From positions 1 to 64,000 of the forward strand of contig NZ_VHLM01000014.1 in NCBI RefSeq assembly GCF_009764685.1: a stretch of 64,000 nucleotides of DNA. The letters are read 5' to 3'. This stretch comes from Flavobacterium sp. I-STPP5a (GTDB taxonomy: Bacteria > Bacteroidota > Bacteroidia > Flavobacteriales > Flavobacteriaceae). The position numbers and the translations under genes are program-made. This document shows, one piece after another, positions 9,949 through 18,683 of the stretch. Position 1 is the stretch's first letter, and every line of letters begins with the position of its first letter. Under the pieces are notes generated by a model. That model did not search any database, was not told the origin of the DNA, and saw nothing but the letters and a program-made list of their open reading frames with translations.

Positions 9949-10314
9949 ATGAGAAAATTTTTAATGATAACTTTAGCGGTTATACTACTAGGTCTTGTAT
10001 CCTATTTTACTTTTTTATACACAGCAACATATAGTGAAGGTGTACGATCTGGTGAATTAATTAAAGTTAGTAATAAAGGAGTGGTTTTTAAAACTTGGGA
10101 AGGAGAAATCAGTCAAGGTATTTCTGGAGCGCAAATTTTCACCTTTTCTGTATTAGATAGTAATGACAAGGTTATAACTGACTTACAAGAGTTTGAAGGA
10201 CAATATGTTCAAGTAAATTATGTAGAACGTTACCGTACTTTTCCGTGGTGGGGAGACACGCGCTATTTTATTACTGAGGTTAAAAAAGTCAACTCGCCAT
10301 TTAAAATAAAATAA
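9949..10314 (+). CDS. Small membrane-anchored protein of unknown function
   Basis: A 121-residue protein. An N-terminal hydrophobic helix (about 5-26) is followed by a soluble beta-rich domain (GVVFKTWEGE, FTFSVLD, YVQVNYVERYRTFPWWGDTRYFI). Similar 'FKTWEGE' proteins are common as conserved hypotheticals in Flavobacteriaceae; no function is known to me. It lies 5 bp after rmuC, and its TAA is followed immediately by the ATG of the thioesterase, so the three genes likely form an operon. Confidence 0.7.
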   Translation: MRKFLMITLAVILLGLVSYFTFLYTATYSEGVRSGELIKVSNKGVVFKTWEGEISQGISGAQIFTFSVLDSNDKVITDLQEFEGQYVQVNYVERYRTFPWWGDTRYFITEVKKVNSPFKIK

Positions 10315-10869
10315 ATGGATCAGACTTTTAAAACTGTTGCTTCCTCAAACATAACTATTTCTGAACTCATGTTACCATCGCATACCAATTTTAGTGGTAA
10401 AATACATGGTGGTTATATATTGTCGCTTTTAGATCAAATTGCTTTTGCTTGCGCCTCAAAATTTTCAGGAAATTATTGCGTAACTGCATCAGTTGACACC
10501 GTCAATTTCTTAAAACCCATTGAAGTTGGTGAACTAGTGACCATGAAAGCTAGTGTAAATTACGTGGGTAAAAGTTCTATGATTGTAGGCATCAGAGTAG
10601 AAGCAGAAAACATTCAAACCGGAAAAATAAAACACTGCAATTCTTCTTATTTTACTATGGTTGCTAAAAATAGTACAGGGGAAAGCGTGACCGTTCCAGG
10701 CCTTATTTTGTCAAACCAAAATGATTTGAGACGCTATTTTAATTGCGTCAAGCAAATTGCCTTAAAAAAAGAAAAAGATTTACACGAAGAAGTTTTTGAT
10801 CATAATTCTCCAGCAGCCATTGCTAGCCTTGATGGCCACAATGTAAAACTCAATATAAAACTTCACTGA
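10315..10869 (+). CDS. Acyl-CoA thioesterase, hotdog fold
   Basis: A 184-residue protein. The hotdog signature is visible: SGKIHGGYILSLLDQIAFACA, then the strand VDTVNFLKPIEVGELV and the SMIVGIRVEAEN helix/strand. It resembles YciA/BFIT-like thioesterases, which hydrolyse acyl-CoA thioesters in the cytoplasm. The C-terminal tail of about 50 residues (LRRYFNCVKQ...) is longer than a bare hotdog domain. The ATG directly abuts the stop of the preceding gene. Substrate chain length cannot be predicted. Confidence 0.85.
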   Translation: MDQTFKTVASSNITISELMLPSHTNFSGKIHGGYILSLLDQIAFACASKFSGNYCVTASVDTVNFLKPIEVGELVTMKASVNYVGKSSMIVGIRVEAENIQTGKIKHCNSSYFTMVAKNSTGESVTVPGLILSNQNDLRRYFNCVKQIALKKEKDLHEEVFDHNSPAAIASLDGHNVKLNIKLH

Positions 10870-10967
10870 TAAGCTTCTTAAAAAAAAGATCAATCAGAAT
10901 TTCAACAATGAAACTATCTTAAATAGGGAGTAAAATATTTAAACAAAAAAAATGTTAACTGATTATC

Positions 10968-11882
10968 TTATTTTGTTAAACAATTCCTTAAAGCGCCCTC
11001 AAGATTTTTAAATTGAAATTGAAAACCAGTTTGCTCTATTTTTTCAGATGAAACTCTCCTGCCGGTAAGTACTATTTTAGACATTTCGCCCATAACAAGT
11101 TCAAGAACAAACGTGGGTACATTGGGCAACCAAATAGAATATCCGTAAACACAGGCAAGTGTTTTTGAAAAAACAGTATTTGTAGTATTATCCTGGATAG
11201 CTGCATTGTAGGCTCCGTTCATGGCTTCATTTTGCATGGCATGAAAATACATCTCACACAAATCATCTACATGAATCCAAGGCATATACTGTTTTCCTGT
11301 TCCAAGTGCAGATCCTAACCTCAACTTAAAAACCGTGGCAAGCTTGTTCAAGACACCATCGTTTTTTCCTAATACGAGTCCGGTTCTTATTTTTACCGTT
11401 CTTATATTTCTATTTTCAATAAAATCTATCGCATCTTCCCATTTTTGACAGGTATAACCCAAAAAATCATTTGCAGGATTCATGGTTTCTTTGCAAATCT
11501 CCTCTCCATTAATAGCACCGTAAATACCAACTGCAGAGGCCGATATAAATGCGTCAAGCTTTTTATTGTGTTTCTTGATCGTAGTGTATAATAATAAAGT
11601 AGATTGTTCCCTACTTTCAATTATGGCAGCTTTACGTTTTGCAGTCCATCTTTTCTCAGCGATGTTCTCTCCAGCAAGGTGTATGATAAAATCTGCTCGC
11701 AGTACTGCTTGTTCATCAATGGTTTGATTTTCAACGTCCCACTTATAATAAAAAACCTTTTCAAGGTTAGGTCTTAAAGTCCTCGTCAAAATAGAAACTG
11801 TAAACCCTTTAGATAAAAGCAAACTTGTCAATTGTTTTCCTATAAAACCTGTTCCGCCACTTAATAATACGTTCTTTTTCAT
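10968..11882 (-). CDS. TIGR01777-family NAD(P)-binding epimerase-like SDR
   Basis: A 304-residue extended SDR. The nucleotide-binding motif GGTGFIG is at residues 9-15; HLAGENIAEKRWT and SASAVGIYG follow, and the C-terminal region carries a DUF1731-like segment (GEMSKIVLTGRRVSSEKIEQTGFQF). The family is related to YfcH of E. coli and human SDR39U1; substrates are unknown. The gene is divergent from the TetR gene at 12002 across 119 bp holding a perfect inverted repeat. TIGR01777 proteins often sit with photolyase genes, which fits this neighbourhood. Confidence 0.88.
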   Translation of the reverse strand: MKKNVLLSGGTGFIGKQLTSLLLSKGFTVSILTRTLRPNLEKVFYYKWDVENQTIDEQAVLRADFIIHLAGENIAEKRWTAKRKAAIIESREQSTLLLYTTIKKHNKKLDAFISASAVGIYGAINGEEICKETMNPANDFLGYTCQKWEDAIDFIENRNIRTVKIRTGLVLGKNDGVLNKLATVFKLRLGSALGTGKQYMPWIHVDDLCEMYFHAMQNEAMNGAYNAAIQDNTTNTVFSKTLACVYGYSIWLPNVPTFVLELVMGEMSKIVLTGRRVSSEKIEQTGFQFQFKNLEGALRNCLTK

Positions 11883-11932
11883 AATAGTGTAAAGCTAATG
11901 TTTTTTTGAAGATATAAAATTATAATAAATTT

Positions 11933-11962
11933 TGTTTAACTTTATTAATATATAGTTAAACA
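11933..11962. promoter_or_regulatory. Perfect 8-bp inverted repeat, candidate operator
   Basis: TGTTTAAC (11933-11940) and GTTAAACA (11955-11962) are separated by 14 bp of AT, in the divergent intergenic region between the epimerase and the TetR operon. A near-consensus -7 box (TTAATTTG, 11980-11987) lies just downstream, so a bound protein would cover the -33 region. It may be the site of the adjacent TetR protein or of a MerR-type light regulator. Confidence 0.5.
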
Positions 11963-12001
11963 TTCACTACCTTTATACCTTAATTTGAAATACACACTAA
12001 A

Positions 12002-12661
12002 ATGGCTACTAAGAAAACAGCAATTACAAAAGATAAAATAGTTTCATTGTATATGGATTATGTACTAGAACACAGTGAAAAACCTAAGTCCGTATATACT
12101 TTTAGCAAATCAAATGATTTTACCGAGACTGATTTTTATGCCTACTTTGGGACAATTGAAAGTATCGAAAAAGAAATTTTCAAAATGTTTATAGAAAAAA
12201 CAGTCGAACTTCTGCATAAAAACAAAGAATACGAAATGTATGATATGAAAACTAAAATGCTTAGTTTCTATTTTACTTTTTTTGAGATACTTACTGCTAA
12301 TAGGAGTTATGTAATTTTAGTTTTAAAAGAACATAATGACCAACTTAAAAAAGTAATGCAACTCTCTGGATTGAGAAACAGCTTTAAAAATTTCTTAACA
12401 GAAATTATCGCTGATGATTTTAGAACTCAACAAGAGCGTTTGCAGAACTTTCAAGAAAAAGCTTTTCAAGAAACGTCTTGGATACAACTTTTATTAACCT
12501 TAAAGTTCTGGCTTGATGATGCTAGTCCAGCATTTGAAAAAACAGATATCTATATTGAAAAGTCCGTCAAAGTGACTTTTGAGTTAATGAATATTGCTCC
12601 AATAGACAGTTTAATCGATTTTGGAAAATTTATTTTCAAAGAAAAAATATACAACAAGTAA
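12002..12661 (+). CDS. TetR/AcrR-family transcriptional regulator
   Basis: A 219-residue protein with an N-terminal three-helix DNA-binding region (about 8-60: DKIVSLYMDYVLEH, VYTFSKSNDFTETDFYAYFGTIESIEKEIF) typical of divergent TetR proteins. It has an all-alpha C-terminal ligand or dimer domain. Its TAA overlaps the ATG of the ABC1 gene (TAATG), so translation is coupled. As the first gene of the cryptochrome operon, beside an inverted repeat, it is probably an autoregulator; its ligand is unknown. Confidence 0.8.
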   Translation: MATKKTAITKDKIVSLYMDYVLEHSEKPKSVYTFSKSNDFTETDFYAYFGTIESIEKEIFKMFIEKTVELLHKNKEYEMYDMKTKMLSFYFTFFEILTANRSYVILVLKEHNDQLKKVMQLSGLRNSFKNFLTEIIADDFRTQQERLQNFQEKAFQETSWIQLLLTLKFWLDDASPAFEKTDIYIEKSVKVTFELMNIAPIDSLIDFGKFIFKEKIYNK

Positions 12662-13968
12662 TGAAAACAATAGACTATATCCCCACCTCAAAAATTGAGC
12701 GGGCAACAAAACTGGTACAAACAGGAGCAAAAGTTGGTGTAAACTACCTAAAATATTATGGTGGTAAAATGGTCAACTCTGATATGACTCGTGATCAATT
12801 GAATGAAGATAATGCCGAGGATATTTATGATGGACTTAAAAGCCTAAAAGGAAGTGCACTTAAAGTAGCCCAAATGTTAAGCATGGATAAAAGTTTTTTA
12901 CCACAAGCTTATGTTGAAAAATTCTCATTATCTCAGTTTTCAGTTCCGCCATTATCTGCTCCATTGGTTTTAAAGACATTCAAAACTAATTTTGGTAAAA
13001 CACCTTATGAAATATTTGATGAATTTAATGCTAACTCTGTAAATGCAGCTAGCATAGGACAAGTACACGTTGCGGTTAAAGACGGTAAAAAATTAGCGGT
13101 AAAAATTCAGTATCCTGGTGTGGCCAATAGTATATCATCTGATTTGTCTATGGTAAAACCTATAGCTATACGAATGTTTAACCTGCAAGGGAAAGATTCT
13201 GATAAATATTTCAAAGAAGTAGAAGATAAATTGATTGAGGAAACTAATTATTTATTGGAACTAAAACAAAGCCAAGAAGTAGTTGAGGCCTGTCAAAAAA
13301 TTGAAAATTTAGTTTTCCCTAGCTATTATCCTGAGTTTTCATCAGAGAAAATCATAACCATGGATTGGATGACCGGAAAACACTTATCTGAGTTCACAAA
13401 AATAAACTCAGATCAAGTAGCAGCTGACAAAATAGGTCAAGCTTTATGGGATTTTTACATGTACCAAATTCATATTCTGAAAAAAGTACACGCAGATCCA
13501 CATCCAGGAAACTTCTTGGTAGATGAAAACAACAATCTTGTAGCGCTCGATTTTGGATGCATGAAAAAAATTCCTACGGAATTCTACATCCCTTATTTTG
13601 AGCTTATTGATAAAAAAGTAATCAACGACCCTACGATATTTAATGCTAAATTATTTGAACTTGAGATTCTAAGAACCGATGATACCGCTGAGGAAATCGC
13701 TTATTTTACAACCATGTTTCATGATTTGTTATCCTTATTCACTCAGCCATTTCAAGCATCAACATTTGATTTTTCTGATGTAACATTTTTTGACAATATA
13801 GCTGCATTAGGCGAGCGTTTTTCTAAGGATACTAACTTGAGAAAGATGAATGGAAACAGAGGTTCAAAACATTTTATATACATGAATAGAACTTTTTTCG
13901 GGTTGTACAATTTAATGTTTGACTTAAAGGCTACAGTAGTTGTCAATGAGTTTGAAAAATACAAATAG
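12661..13968 (+). CDS. ABC1/AarF/UbiB-family atypical kinase-like protein
   Basis: A 435-residue protein. It carries the ABC1 hallmarks: a KxGQ-like element written KVAQML (Gly replaced by Ala), [11 protein letters not shown] (the Ala-rich loop replacing the P-loop), AVKIQYPG with the catalytic Lys, HADPHPGNF, and ALDFGCMKK as the DFG equivalent. UbiB/COQ8 proteins act as ATPases supporting isoprenoid quinone or lipid metabolism. This one lies between TetR and DUF2256/cryptochrome genes, so its role may be linked to photoprotection rather than quinone synthesis (inferred). It overlaps both neighbours by one base. Confidence 0.9.
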   Translation: MKTIDYIPTSKIERATKLVQTGAKVGVNYLKYYGGKMVNSDMTRDQLNEDNAEDIYDGLKSLKGSALKVAQMLSMDKSFLPQAYVEKFSLSQFSVPPLSAPLVLKTFKTNFGKTPYEIFDEFNANSVNAASIGQVHVAVKDGKKLAVKIQYPGVANSISSDLSMVKPIAIRMFNLQGKDSDKYFKEVEDKLIEETNYLLELKQSQEVVEACQKIENLVFPSYYPEFSSEKIITMDWMTGKHLSEFTKINSDQVAADKIGQALWDFYMYQIHILKKVHADPHPGNFLVDENNNLVALDFGCMKKIPTEFYIPYFELIDKKVINDPTIFNAKLFELEILRTDDTAEEIAYFTTMFHDLLSLFTQPFQASTFDFSDVTFFDNIAALGERFSKDTNLRKMNGNRGSKHFIYMNRTFFGLYNLMFDLKATVVVNEFEKYK

Positions 13969-14102
13969 TGAAAAAAGAGCATTTACCCTCAAAGATGTGT
14001 CTAGTTTGTAATAGGCCCTTCAACTGGCGGAAAAAATGGGAAAAGGTTTGGGAAGACGTAAAATATTGTAGTGAAAAATGCAGAAGAAACAAAAAGGTTT
14101 AG
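13968..14102 (+). CDS. DUF2256 zinc-ribbon-like micro-protein
   Basis: A 44-residue protein starting at GTG within the TAGTG overlap with the ABC1 gene; its end overlaps the CRY-DASH start by 25 bp. Visible signature: [19 protein letters not shown], then YCSEKCRR, i.e. C-x2-C and C-x3-C pairs that could hold one zinc ion, with basic termini. This is the DUF2256 family, which is regularly found beside or fused to cryptochrome/photolyase genes. Its function is unknown to me. It is too short for ordinary ORF cut-offs but well supported by motif and by double translational coupling. Confidence 0.9.
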   Translation: MKKEHLPSKMCLVCNRPFNWRKKWEKVWEDVKYCSEKCRRNKKV

Positions 14103-15382
14103 TTTGGTTTAGAAATGATTTAAGAGTTCAGGATAATGAATCACTTAAGAATGCCATTGATACTAATGAGACAGTTGTTGCTGTATATTTTTTTGACCCA
14201 AGACAGTTTGAAGAAACGCAATTTGGATTTAAAAAAACAGAAAAATTTAGAGCCAAATTTTTAATTGAATCTGTGGTTGCTTTACGCAAAAATCTAGAAA
14301 AACTAGACATTTCATTATTAGTTTACCAACAAAAACCTGAAGATGTAATTCCAGATTTAGTTCAAAAAAAAGAAATTAATTCCCTTTACTTTCAAGAAGA
14401 ATGGACTAGTGAGGAAAAGCAAGTAGAACTAAATATTAGAGAAAAAACAGAGGCTTCAGTAGAATTTAGAACTTCTTACAACCAATTTTTATTTCATCCT
14501 GATAGCATTCCGTTTGATATTGAATCGATACCCAATGTTTTTACACAATTTAGAAATAAATGCGAAAAATCAGCTCGGATAAAATCTTTATTCGTTCCAA
14601 AAGCAAAATCAAAAGAAAACTTGGTGCCAAATGACACTAAGATTCCTACTCTACAAGACTTGGGATTAGAAGATTTTGAATTAGATTCAAGAACTGCTTT
14701 TCCGTTTTATGGCGGTGAAGATGCAGCTTTGTCTAGATTACAAAGCTATTTTTGGGATAGCGAAAAGTTAAGTGTGTACAAACTCACTCGCAATGGATTG
14801 ATAGGCGCCGATTTTAGTTCGAAATTTTCACCTTGGTTGGCCAATGGTTCTATTTCGGCTAAAACCATTTATTGGGAAATTCAACAATATGAAAAAGAGG
14901 TGGAGAAAAATGAGTCTACATACTGGTTAATTTTTGAGTTGATTTGGAGGGATTATTTCAAATACATTTCATTAAAAAACGGGAATTCTATATTTAAACT
15001 TGGTGGGATTTTAAACCGAGATTATGAATGGAAAAATAATAAATATGCAATTACTAAATGGATAAATGGTACTACCGAAGAGTCATTTGTAAATGCAAAT
15101 ATGATTGAACTAAAAGAAACGGGCTGGATGAGTAATAGAGGCCGACAGAATGTTGGGTCTTATTTTGCCAAGGAACTATGTTTGGATTGGCGTATTGGAG
15201 CTGCCTATTTTGAATCGCTACTACTTGATTACGATGTCCACAGCAATTATGGTAACTGGATGTATGTTTCTGGAGTGGGTAACGATCCTAGAGATCGAAA
15301 GTTCAACATCAAGTTACAAGCATCAAATTATGACGGACAATCCAAGTTTCAAAATTTATGGTTGCAAAACAAACTATTCTAA
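14078..15382 (+). CDS. DASH-family cryptochrome
   Basis: A 434-residue protein. The N-terminal alpha/beta antenna domain ([17 protein letters not shown]) is followed by the FAD domain with CRY-DASH-specific runs: [75 protein letters not shown] proteins bind FAD and often MTHF, repair cyclobutane dimers in single-stranded DNA and may signal in blue light. The start overlaps the DUF2256 gene by 25 bp, placing both in one transcript. The C-terminus is short (no tail beyond NLWLQNKLF). Confidence 0.96.
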   Translation: MQKKQKGLVWFRNDLRVQDNESLKNAIDTNETVVAVYFFDPRQFEETQFGFKKTEKFRAKFLIESVVALRKNLEKLDISLLVYQQKPEDVIPDLVQKKEINSLYFQEEWTSEEKQVELNIREKTEASVEFRTSYNQFLFHPDSIPFDIESIPNVFTQFRNKCEKSARIKSLFVPKAKSKENLVPNDTKIPTLQDLGLEDFELDSRTAFPFYGGEDAALSRLQSYFWDSEKLSVYKLTRNGLIGADFSSKFSPWLANGSISAKTIYWEIQQYEKEVEKNESTYWLIFELIWRDYFKYISLKNGNSIFKLGGILNRDYEWKNNKYAITKWINGTTEESFVNANMIELKETGWMSNRGRQNVGSYFAKELCLDWRIGAAYFESLLLDYDVHSNYGNWMYVSGVGNDPRDRKFNIKLQASNYDGQSKFQNLWLQNKLF

Positions 15383-15387
15383 TATAA

Positions 15388-16875
15388 ATGAATACCAATA
15401 AAAAAAATATCAATGTAGTCTGGTTGAAAAGAGACCTTCGTTTGCAAGATAACGAAGCTATTTTCAATGCAACAAAAACGGAAATACCTACTTTGTTGTT
15501 ATATGTATTTGAAAAATCATTAGAAAATGATACGCATTACAGTACAAGACATTGGAATTTTATTAAACAATCTATAGTAGATTTAAACAAGCAATTAGAA
15601 AAATCTAACACAAAAATATTAGCAGTTTCGTCAGAGGTGATTCAAGTATTCAATTTTCTTGAAGAAAATTATAAAATAATAACTGTCTATTCACACCAAG
15701 AAACAGGAATTAAAATAACCTATGAACGAGATAAAACCTTCAAGAGATATTGTAAAAACAACTTTATTCAATGGGAAGAAAATATCAATAATGGTATTTT
15801 TAGAGCTTTAAAGAATCGTTCCAACTGGGTACAAGACTGGGAACAGTACATGAATTCACCTTTATATCATTTTGATTTTGATCCTGACAAATACATATCT
15901 GCAGAGGAAATTAACGAAATAGAAAAAACATTAGAAAAACAAAATCTAGAAACCGTACCAGATACCATTTTTCAAAAAGGAGGTACCACAATGGGGCGTA
16001 AATATCTAGAAACATTTTTTAATGAAAGGTATTTTAATTACGGTTCACATATTTCCAAACCATTATTGGCAAGAAAAAGCTGTAGTAGGTTATCCCCTTA
16101 TATTGCATGGGGAAATTTATCAACACGTGAAGTATTGCAAAAAGCTGCTACTTTTAGATTACAATGTAGTGAACCTAAACAAATAGACTCGTTTGTATCA
16201 CGATTAACATGGCAAGCTCATTTTATTCAAAAGTTTGAAATGGAGGAAATTATGGAGTTTGAGAGTGTAAATAAAGGTTTTCATTCTTTGCAAAAAAAGG
16301 TGAATTTGAACTATATAGAAGCGTGGAAAACGGGTAACACTGGATTCCCACTTATTGATGCATGTATGAGGTGTTTAAATGAAACTGGTTATTTAAATTT
16401 TAGAATGCGCGCCATGTTGGTTTCGTTTTTTACACATAATTTATGGCAACCTTGGCAAGAAGCTACGCATCATTTATCACAAATGTTTTTAGACTTTGAA
16501 CCGGGGATTCATTTTCCGCAATTGCAAATGCAAGCAGGAGAAACAGGTATCAACATGCTACGCATTTACAACCCAATAAAAAACAGTTATGAACACGATC
16601 CCGAGGGAGAGTTTATAAGAAAATGGGTTCCTGAATTGCAAAACATTCCGCGTAGCTTTATCCATGAGCCATATAAAATGACATATCTTGACCAAAAGTT
16701 TAATGATTTTGAAGTTGGTGTTGATTATCCAAAACCAATCGTAAACATGGAGAGAACTAGAAAATTTGCAAGTGATTTTTTATGGAAGATGAAAAAAAAT
16801 CCGCTTGTAAAAGAAGAAAGTTCTCGCATTCTAAAATTGCATACTATGGCCGATATAGGCGAAAGTGAATCCTAG
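15388..16875 (+). CDS. Atypical cryptochrome/photolyase-family flavoprotein
   Basis: A 495-residue protein that starts 5 bp after CRY-DASH. It has a photolyase-type N-terminal domain ([16 protein letters not shown]) and an FAD domain ([45 protein letters not shown]). The region that reads N-x-G-N-W-x-W in classical photolyases is instead [13 protein letters not shown], followed by INMLRIYNP; the usual IWREF is RLTWQAHF. This marks a separate bacterial subfamily whose activity is not established. It could be a photolyase for another lesion or a photoreceptor. The DUF2805 gene directly downstream is its usual partner. Confidence 0.88.
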   Translation: MNTNKKNINVVWLKRDLRLQDNEAIFNATKTEIPTLLLYVFEKSLENDTHYSTRHWNFIKQSIVDLNKQLEKSNTKILAVSSEVIQVFNFLEENYKIITVYSHQETGIKITYERDKTFKRYCKNNFIQWEENINNGIFRALKNRSNWVQDWEQYMNSPLYHFDFDPDKYISAEEINEIEKTLEKQNLETVPDTIFQKGGTTMGRKYLETFFNERYFNYGSHISKPLLARKSCSRLSPYIAWGNLSTREVLQKAATFRLQCSEPKQIDSFVSRLTWQAHFIQKFEMEEIMEFESVNKGFHSLQKKVNLNYIEAWKTGNTGFPLIDACMRCLNETGYLNFRMRAMLVSFFTHNLWQPWQEATHHLSQMFLDFEPGIHFPQLQMQAGETGINMLRIYNPIKNSYEHDPEGEFIRKWVPELQNIPRSFIHEPYKMTYLDQKFNDFEVGVDYPKPIVNMERTRKFASDFLWKMKKNPLVKEESSRILKLHTMADIGESES

Positions 16876-16905
16876 ACTAAAAGATATTAACAAAAATATT
16901 CTATC

Positions 16906-17190
16906 GTGACTGAAAAAAAAGAACTTACTGATTTAGAAAAAGACCGAGTTATAGAAATGGCTTGGGAAGACCGAACTACGTTTGACGCTATTTTATTGCA
17001 ATTTGGACTCAAAGAACAAGAAGTAATTAACTTGATGCGCACCGAAATGAAACCCTCAAGTTTTAAAATGTGGCGTGAAAGAGTGCAAGGAAGAAAAACG
17101 AAGCATGAAAAACTAAGAGATTTTAGAGAAGGACGATTTAAATGCACCATGCAAAGACAAATCAACAACAATAAGATTTCAAAACGATAA
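16906..17190 (+). CDS. DUF2805/TIGR03643-family protein
   Basis: A 94-residue protein with a GTG start, 30 bp after the atypical cryptochrome. Visible signature: VIEMAWEDRTTFDAILLQFGL, EQEVINLMRTEMKPSSFKMWRERVQGRKTKH. The first part looks like a helix-turn-helix and the end is strongly basic, so nucleic-acid binding is plausible but unproven. The family is small, bacterial and often sits beside photolyase-family genes. It is probably the last tightly linked gene before a 49-bp gap to the SDR. Confidence 0.85.
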   Translation: MTEKKELTDLEKDRVIEMAWEDRTTFDAILLQFGLKEQEVINLMRTEMKPSSFKMWRERVQGRKTKHEKLRDFREGRFKCTMQRQINNNKISKR

Positions 17191-17239
17191 TTTACATACA
17201 ACTACAAAAATATATTTTAATAACTGATTGATATTACAC

Positions 17240-17923
17240 ATGAAAAACATAGTAATCATTGGGGGAAGCAAAGGTATTGGTAGTGCTATACTATTACAAC
17301 AATTAGAAAGCAATATCATATACAACATAAGTAGAAACAAACCTGAAATAACCCACCCCAACTTGAGACACTTTTCAATAAATGTTCTACAAGATACTTT
17401 GCCTGATATAGAAAACGTAGATACTTTAATCTATTGTCCTGGTTCTATAAATTTAAAACCAATAGGAAGTTTAAGTATTGACGATTTTAGAAATGATTTT
17501 GAAATAAACGTAATAGGGGCAGTAAAAGCTATTCAAAAATACTTACCCGCTTTACGAAAAGGAACTAATCCGTCGATTGTTTTATTCAGTACGGTTGCTG
17601 TAAAACTAGGAATGCCGTTCCATGCGAGTATTGCAACGGCCAAAGCAGGTATTGAAGGCCTTGTGAAATCATTAGGAGCTGAATTAGCATCTGTGATTAG
17701 AATCAATGCTATTGCGCCTACAATTACCGAAACGACGTTAGCAGCTGGAATATTAAGAAACGATCGTTTGAAAGAAAATATGGTAGAACGCCACCCCATG
17801 AAAGGATATTTAAAACCTGAAGAAGTTGCGAATATGGCTAACTTCCTGATTTCTGAAAATGCAAAATCCATATCAGGCCAGATATTCGAAATGGATTACG
17901 GCATCGTATCTTTTAAAATCTAA
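17240..17923 (+). CDS. Short-chain dehydrogenase-like protein lacking the catalytic tyrosine
   Basis: A 227-residue protein from ATG 17240 (an upstream TTG at 17228 is less likely). The cofactor motif GGSKGIG is at residues 8-14, Asn of a [13 protein letters not shown] NAG variant follows, and Ser117 is in place. The classical YxxxK, however, is IATAK: position 131 is Ile while Lys135 is kept. The end ([11 protein letters not shown]) matches classical SDR C-termini. It may therefore not be a normal oxidoreductase. Comparable SDRs occur in light-induced photolyase clusters of other bacteria. It ends 41 bp before folE. Confidence 0.85.
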   Translation: MKNIVIIGGSKGIGSAILLQQLESNIIYNISRNKPEITHPNLRHFSINVLQDTLPDIENVDTLIYCPGSINLKPIGSLSIDDFRNDFEINVIGAVKAIQKYLPALRKGTNPSIVLFSTVAVKLGMPFHASIATAKAGIEGLVKSLGAELASVIRINAIAPTITETTLAAGILRNDRLKENMVERHPMKGYLKPEEVANMANFLISENAKSISGQIFEMDYGIVSFKI

Positions 17924-17963
17924 AAATAATTCACCCAAAATAAAAATTGAAACCCAGAATAGA

Positions 17964-18575
17964 ATGATCAAAGAAATGAAAAGTTACGAAAAAATTGAAC
18001 AGTACGATACCGAAATAACAAACGCATTGGCGGATAATTATAAAGTAATAATCGAAAATTTAGGTGAGGATGTGACTCGCGAAGGTCTAGAAAAAACACC
18101 TGAACGCGTTGCAAAAGCAATGCAATATTTAACACATGGGTACGGCTTAGATCCTTTAGAAATTCTAAAATCTGCTATGTTTACTGAAGATCACCAGCAA
18201 ATGATTGTTGTAAAAGATATTGAAGTATACTCTATGTGTGAGCACCACATGCTTCCGTTTTTTGGAAAAGCGCATGTTGCTTATATTCCAAACGGTAAAA
18301 TTGTAGGTTTGAGTAAAATACCTAGAGTTGTTGATGCGTTTGCTAGAAGAATGCAAGTACAAGAACGATTGACGGACCAAATTAAAAACTGTATTCAAGA
18401 GGCCTTAAATCCGCTAGGAGTTGCCGTAGTGATTGAAGCACAACATATGTGTATGCAAATGCGTGGAATTCAAAAACAAAATTCTGTAACAACTACTTCT
18501 TCTTTTACAGGTGCTTTTGAAAAAGACAAAACTAGAAAAGAGTTTATCAGTTTGGTATCTAATAAACTAAGTTAA
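17964..18575 (+). CDS. folE: GTP cyclohydrolase I FolE
   Basis: About 203 residues from ATG 17964 (ATG 17976 is also possible; the ORF reaching back to 17859 would overlap the SDR by 65 bp and exceed family length). Zinc and active-site motifs are intact: [43 protein letters not shown]. The enzyme makes 7,8-dihydroneopterin triphosphate, the entry to folate and pterins. Its place in the cryptochrome operon suggests a dedicated supply for the MTHF or pterin antenna of photolyases; it may equally be the only genomic folE. A terminator follows. Confidence 0.95.
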   Translation: MIKEMKSYEKIEQYDTEITNALADNYKVIIENLGEDVTREGLEKTPERVAKAMQYLTHGYGLDPLEILKSAMFTEDHQQMIVVKDIEVYSMCEHHMLPFFGKAHVAYIPNGKIVGLSKIPRVVDAFARRMQVQERLTDQIKNCIQEALNPLGVAVVIEAQHMCMQMRGIQKQNSVTTTSSFTGAFEKDKTRKEFISLVSNKLS

Positions 18576-18617
18576 TTGTATCTTTATATAAAAATTACAG
18601 TTCTACCATAAATTCAC

Positions 18618-18662
18618 AAAAGGAAATTACAAGATTTAAATATTGCGTAGTTTCCTTTTTTT
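18618..18662 (+). terminator. Terminator after folE
   Basis: AAAGGAAA and TTTCCTTT arms, extended by TAC/GTA with one mismatch, enclose an AT-rich loop and end in T7. It would close the TetR-to-folE transcript and separates it from the SDR-DUF2867 gene. Confidence 0.7.
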
Positions 18663-18683
18663 GTTAACCTAATTTATAAAGCC

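Noticed and set aside
15150..15401. 83-codon plus-strand ORF inside CRY-DASH
   Set aside because: Out of frame with a complete, motif-rich cryptochrome gene.
16887..17201. 104-codon antisense ORF over the DUF2805 gene
   Set aside because: The plus-strand frame carries the family signature; the antisense one has none.
17859..17963. Upstream extension of folE to 17859
   Set aside because: It overlaps the SDR coding end and adds residues not found in GTP cyclohydrolase I; ATG 17964 gives the normal length.
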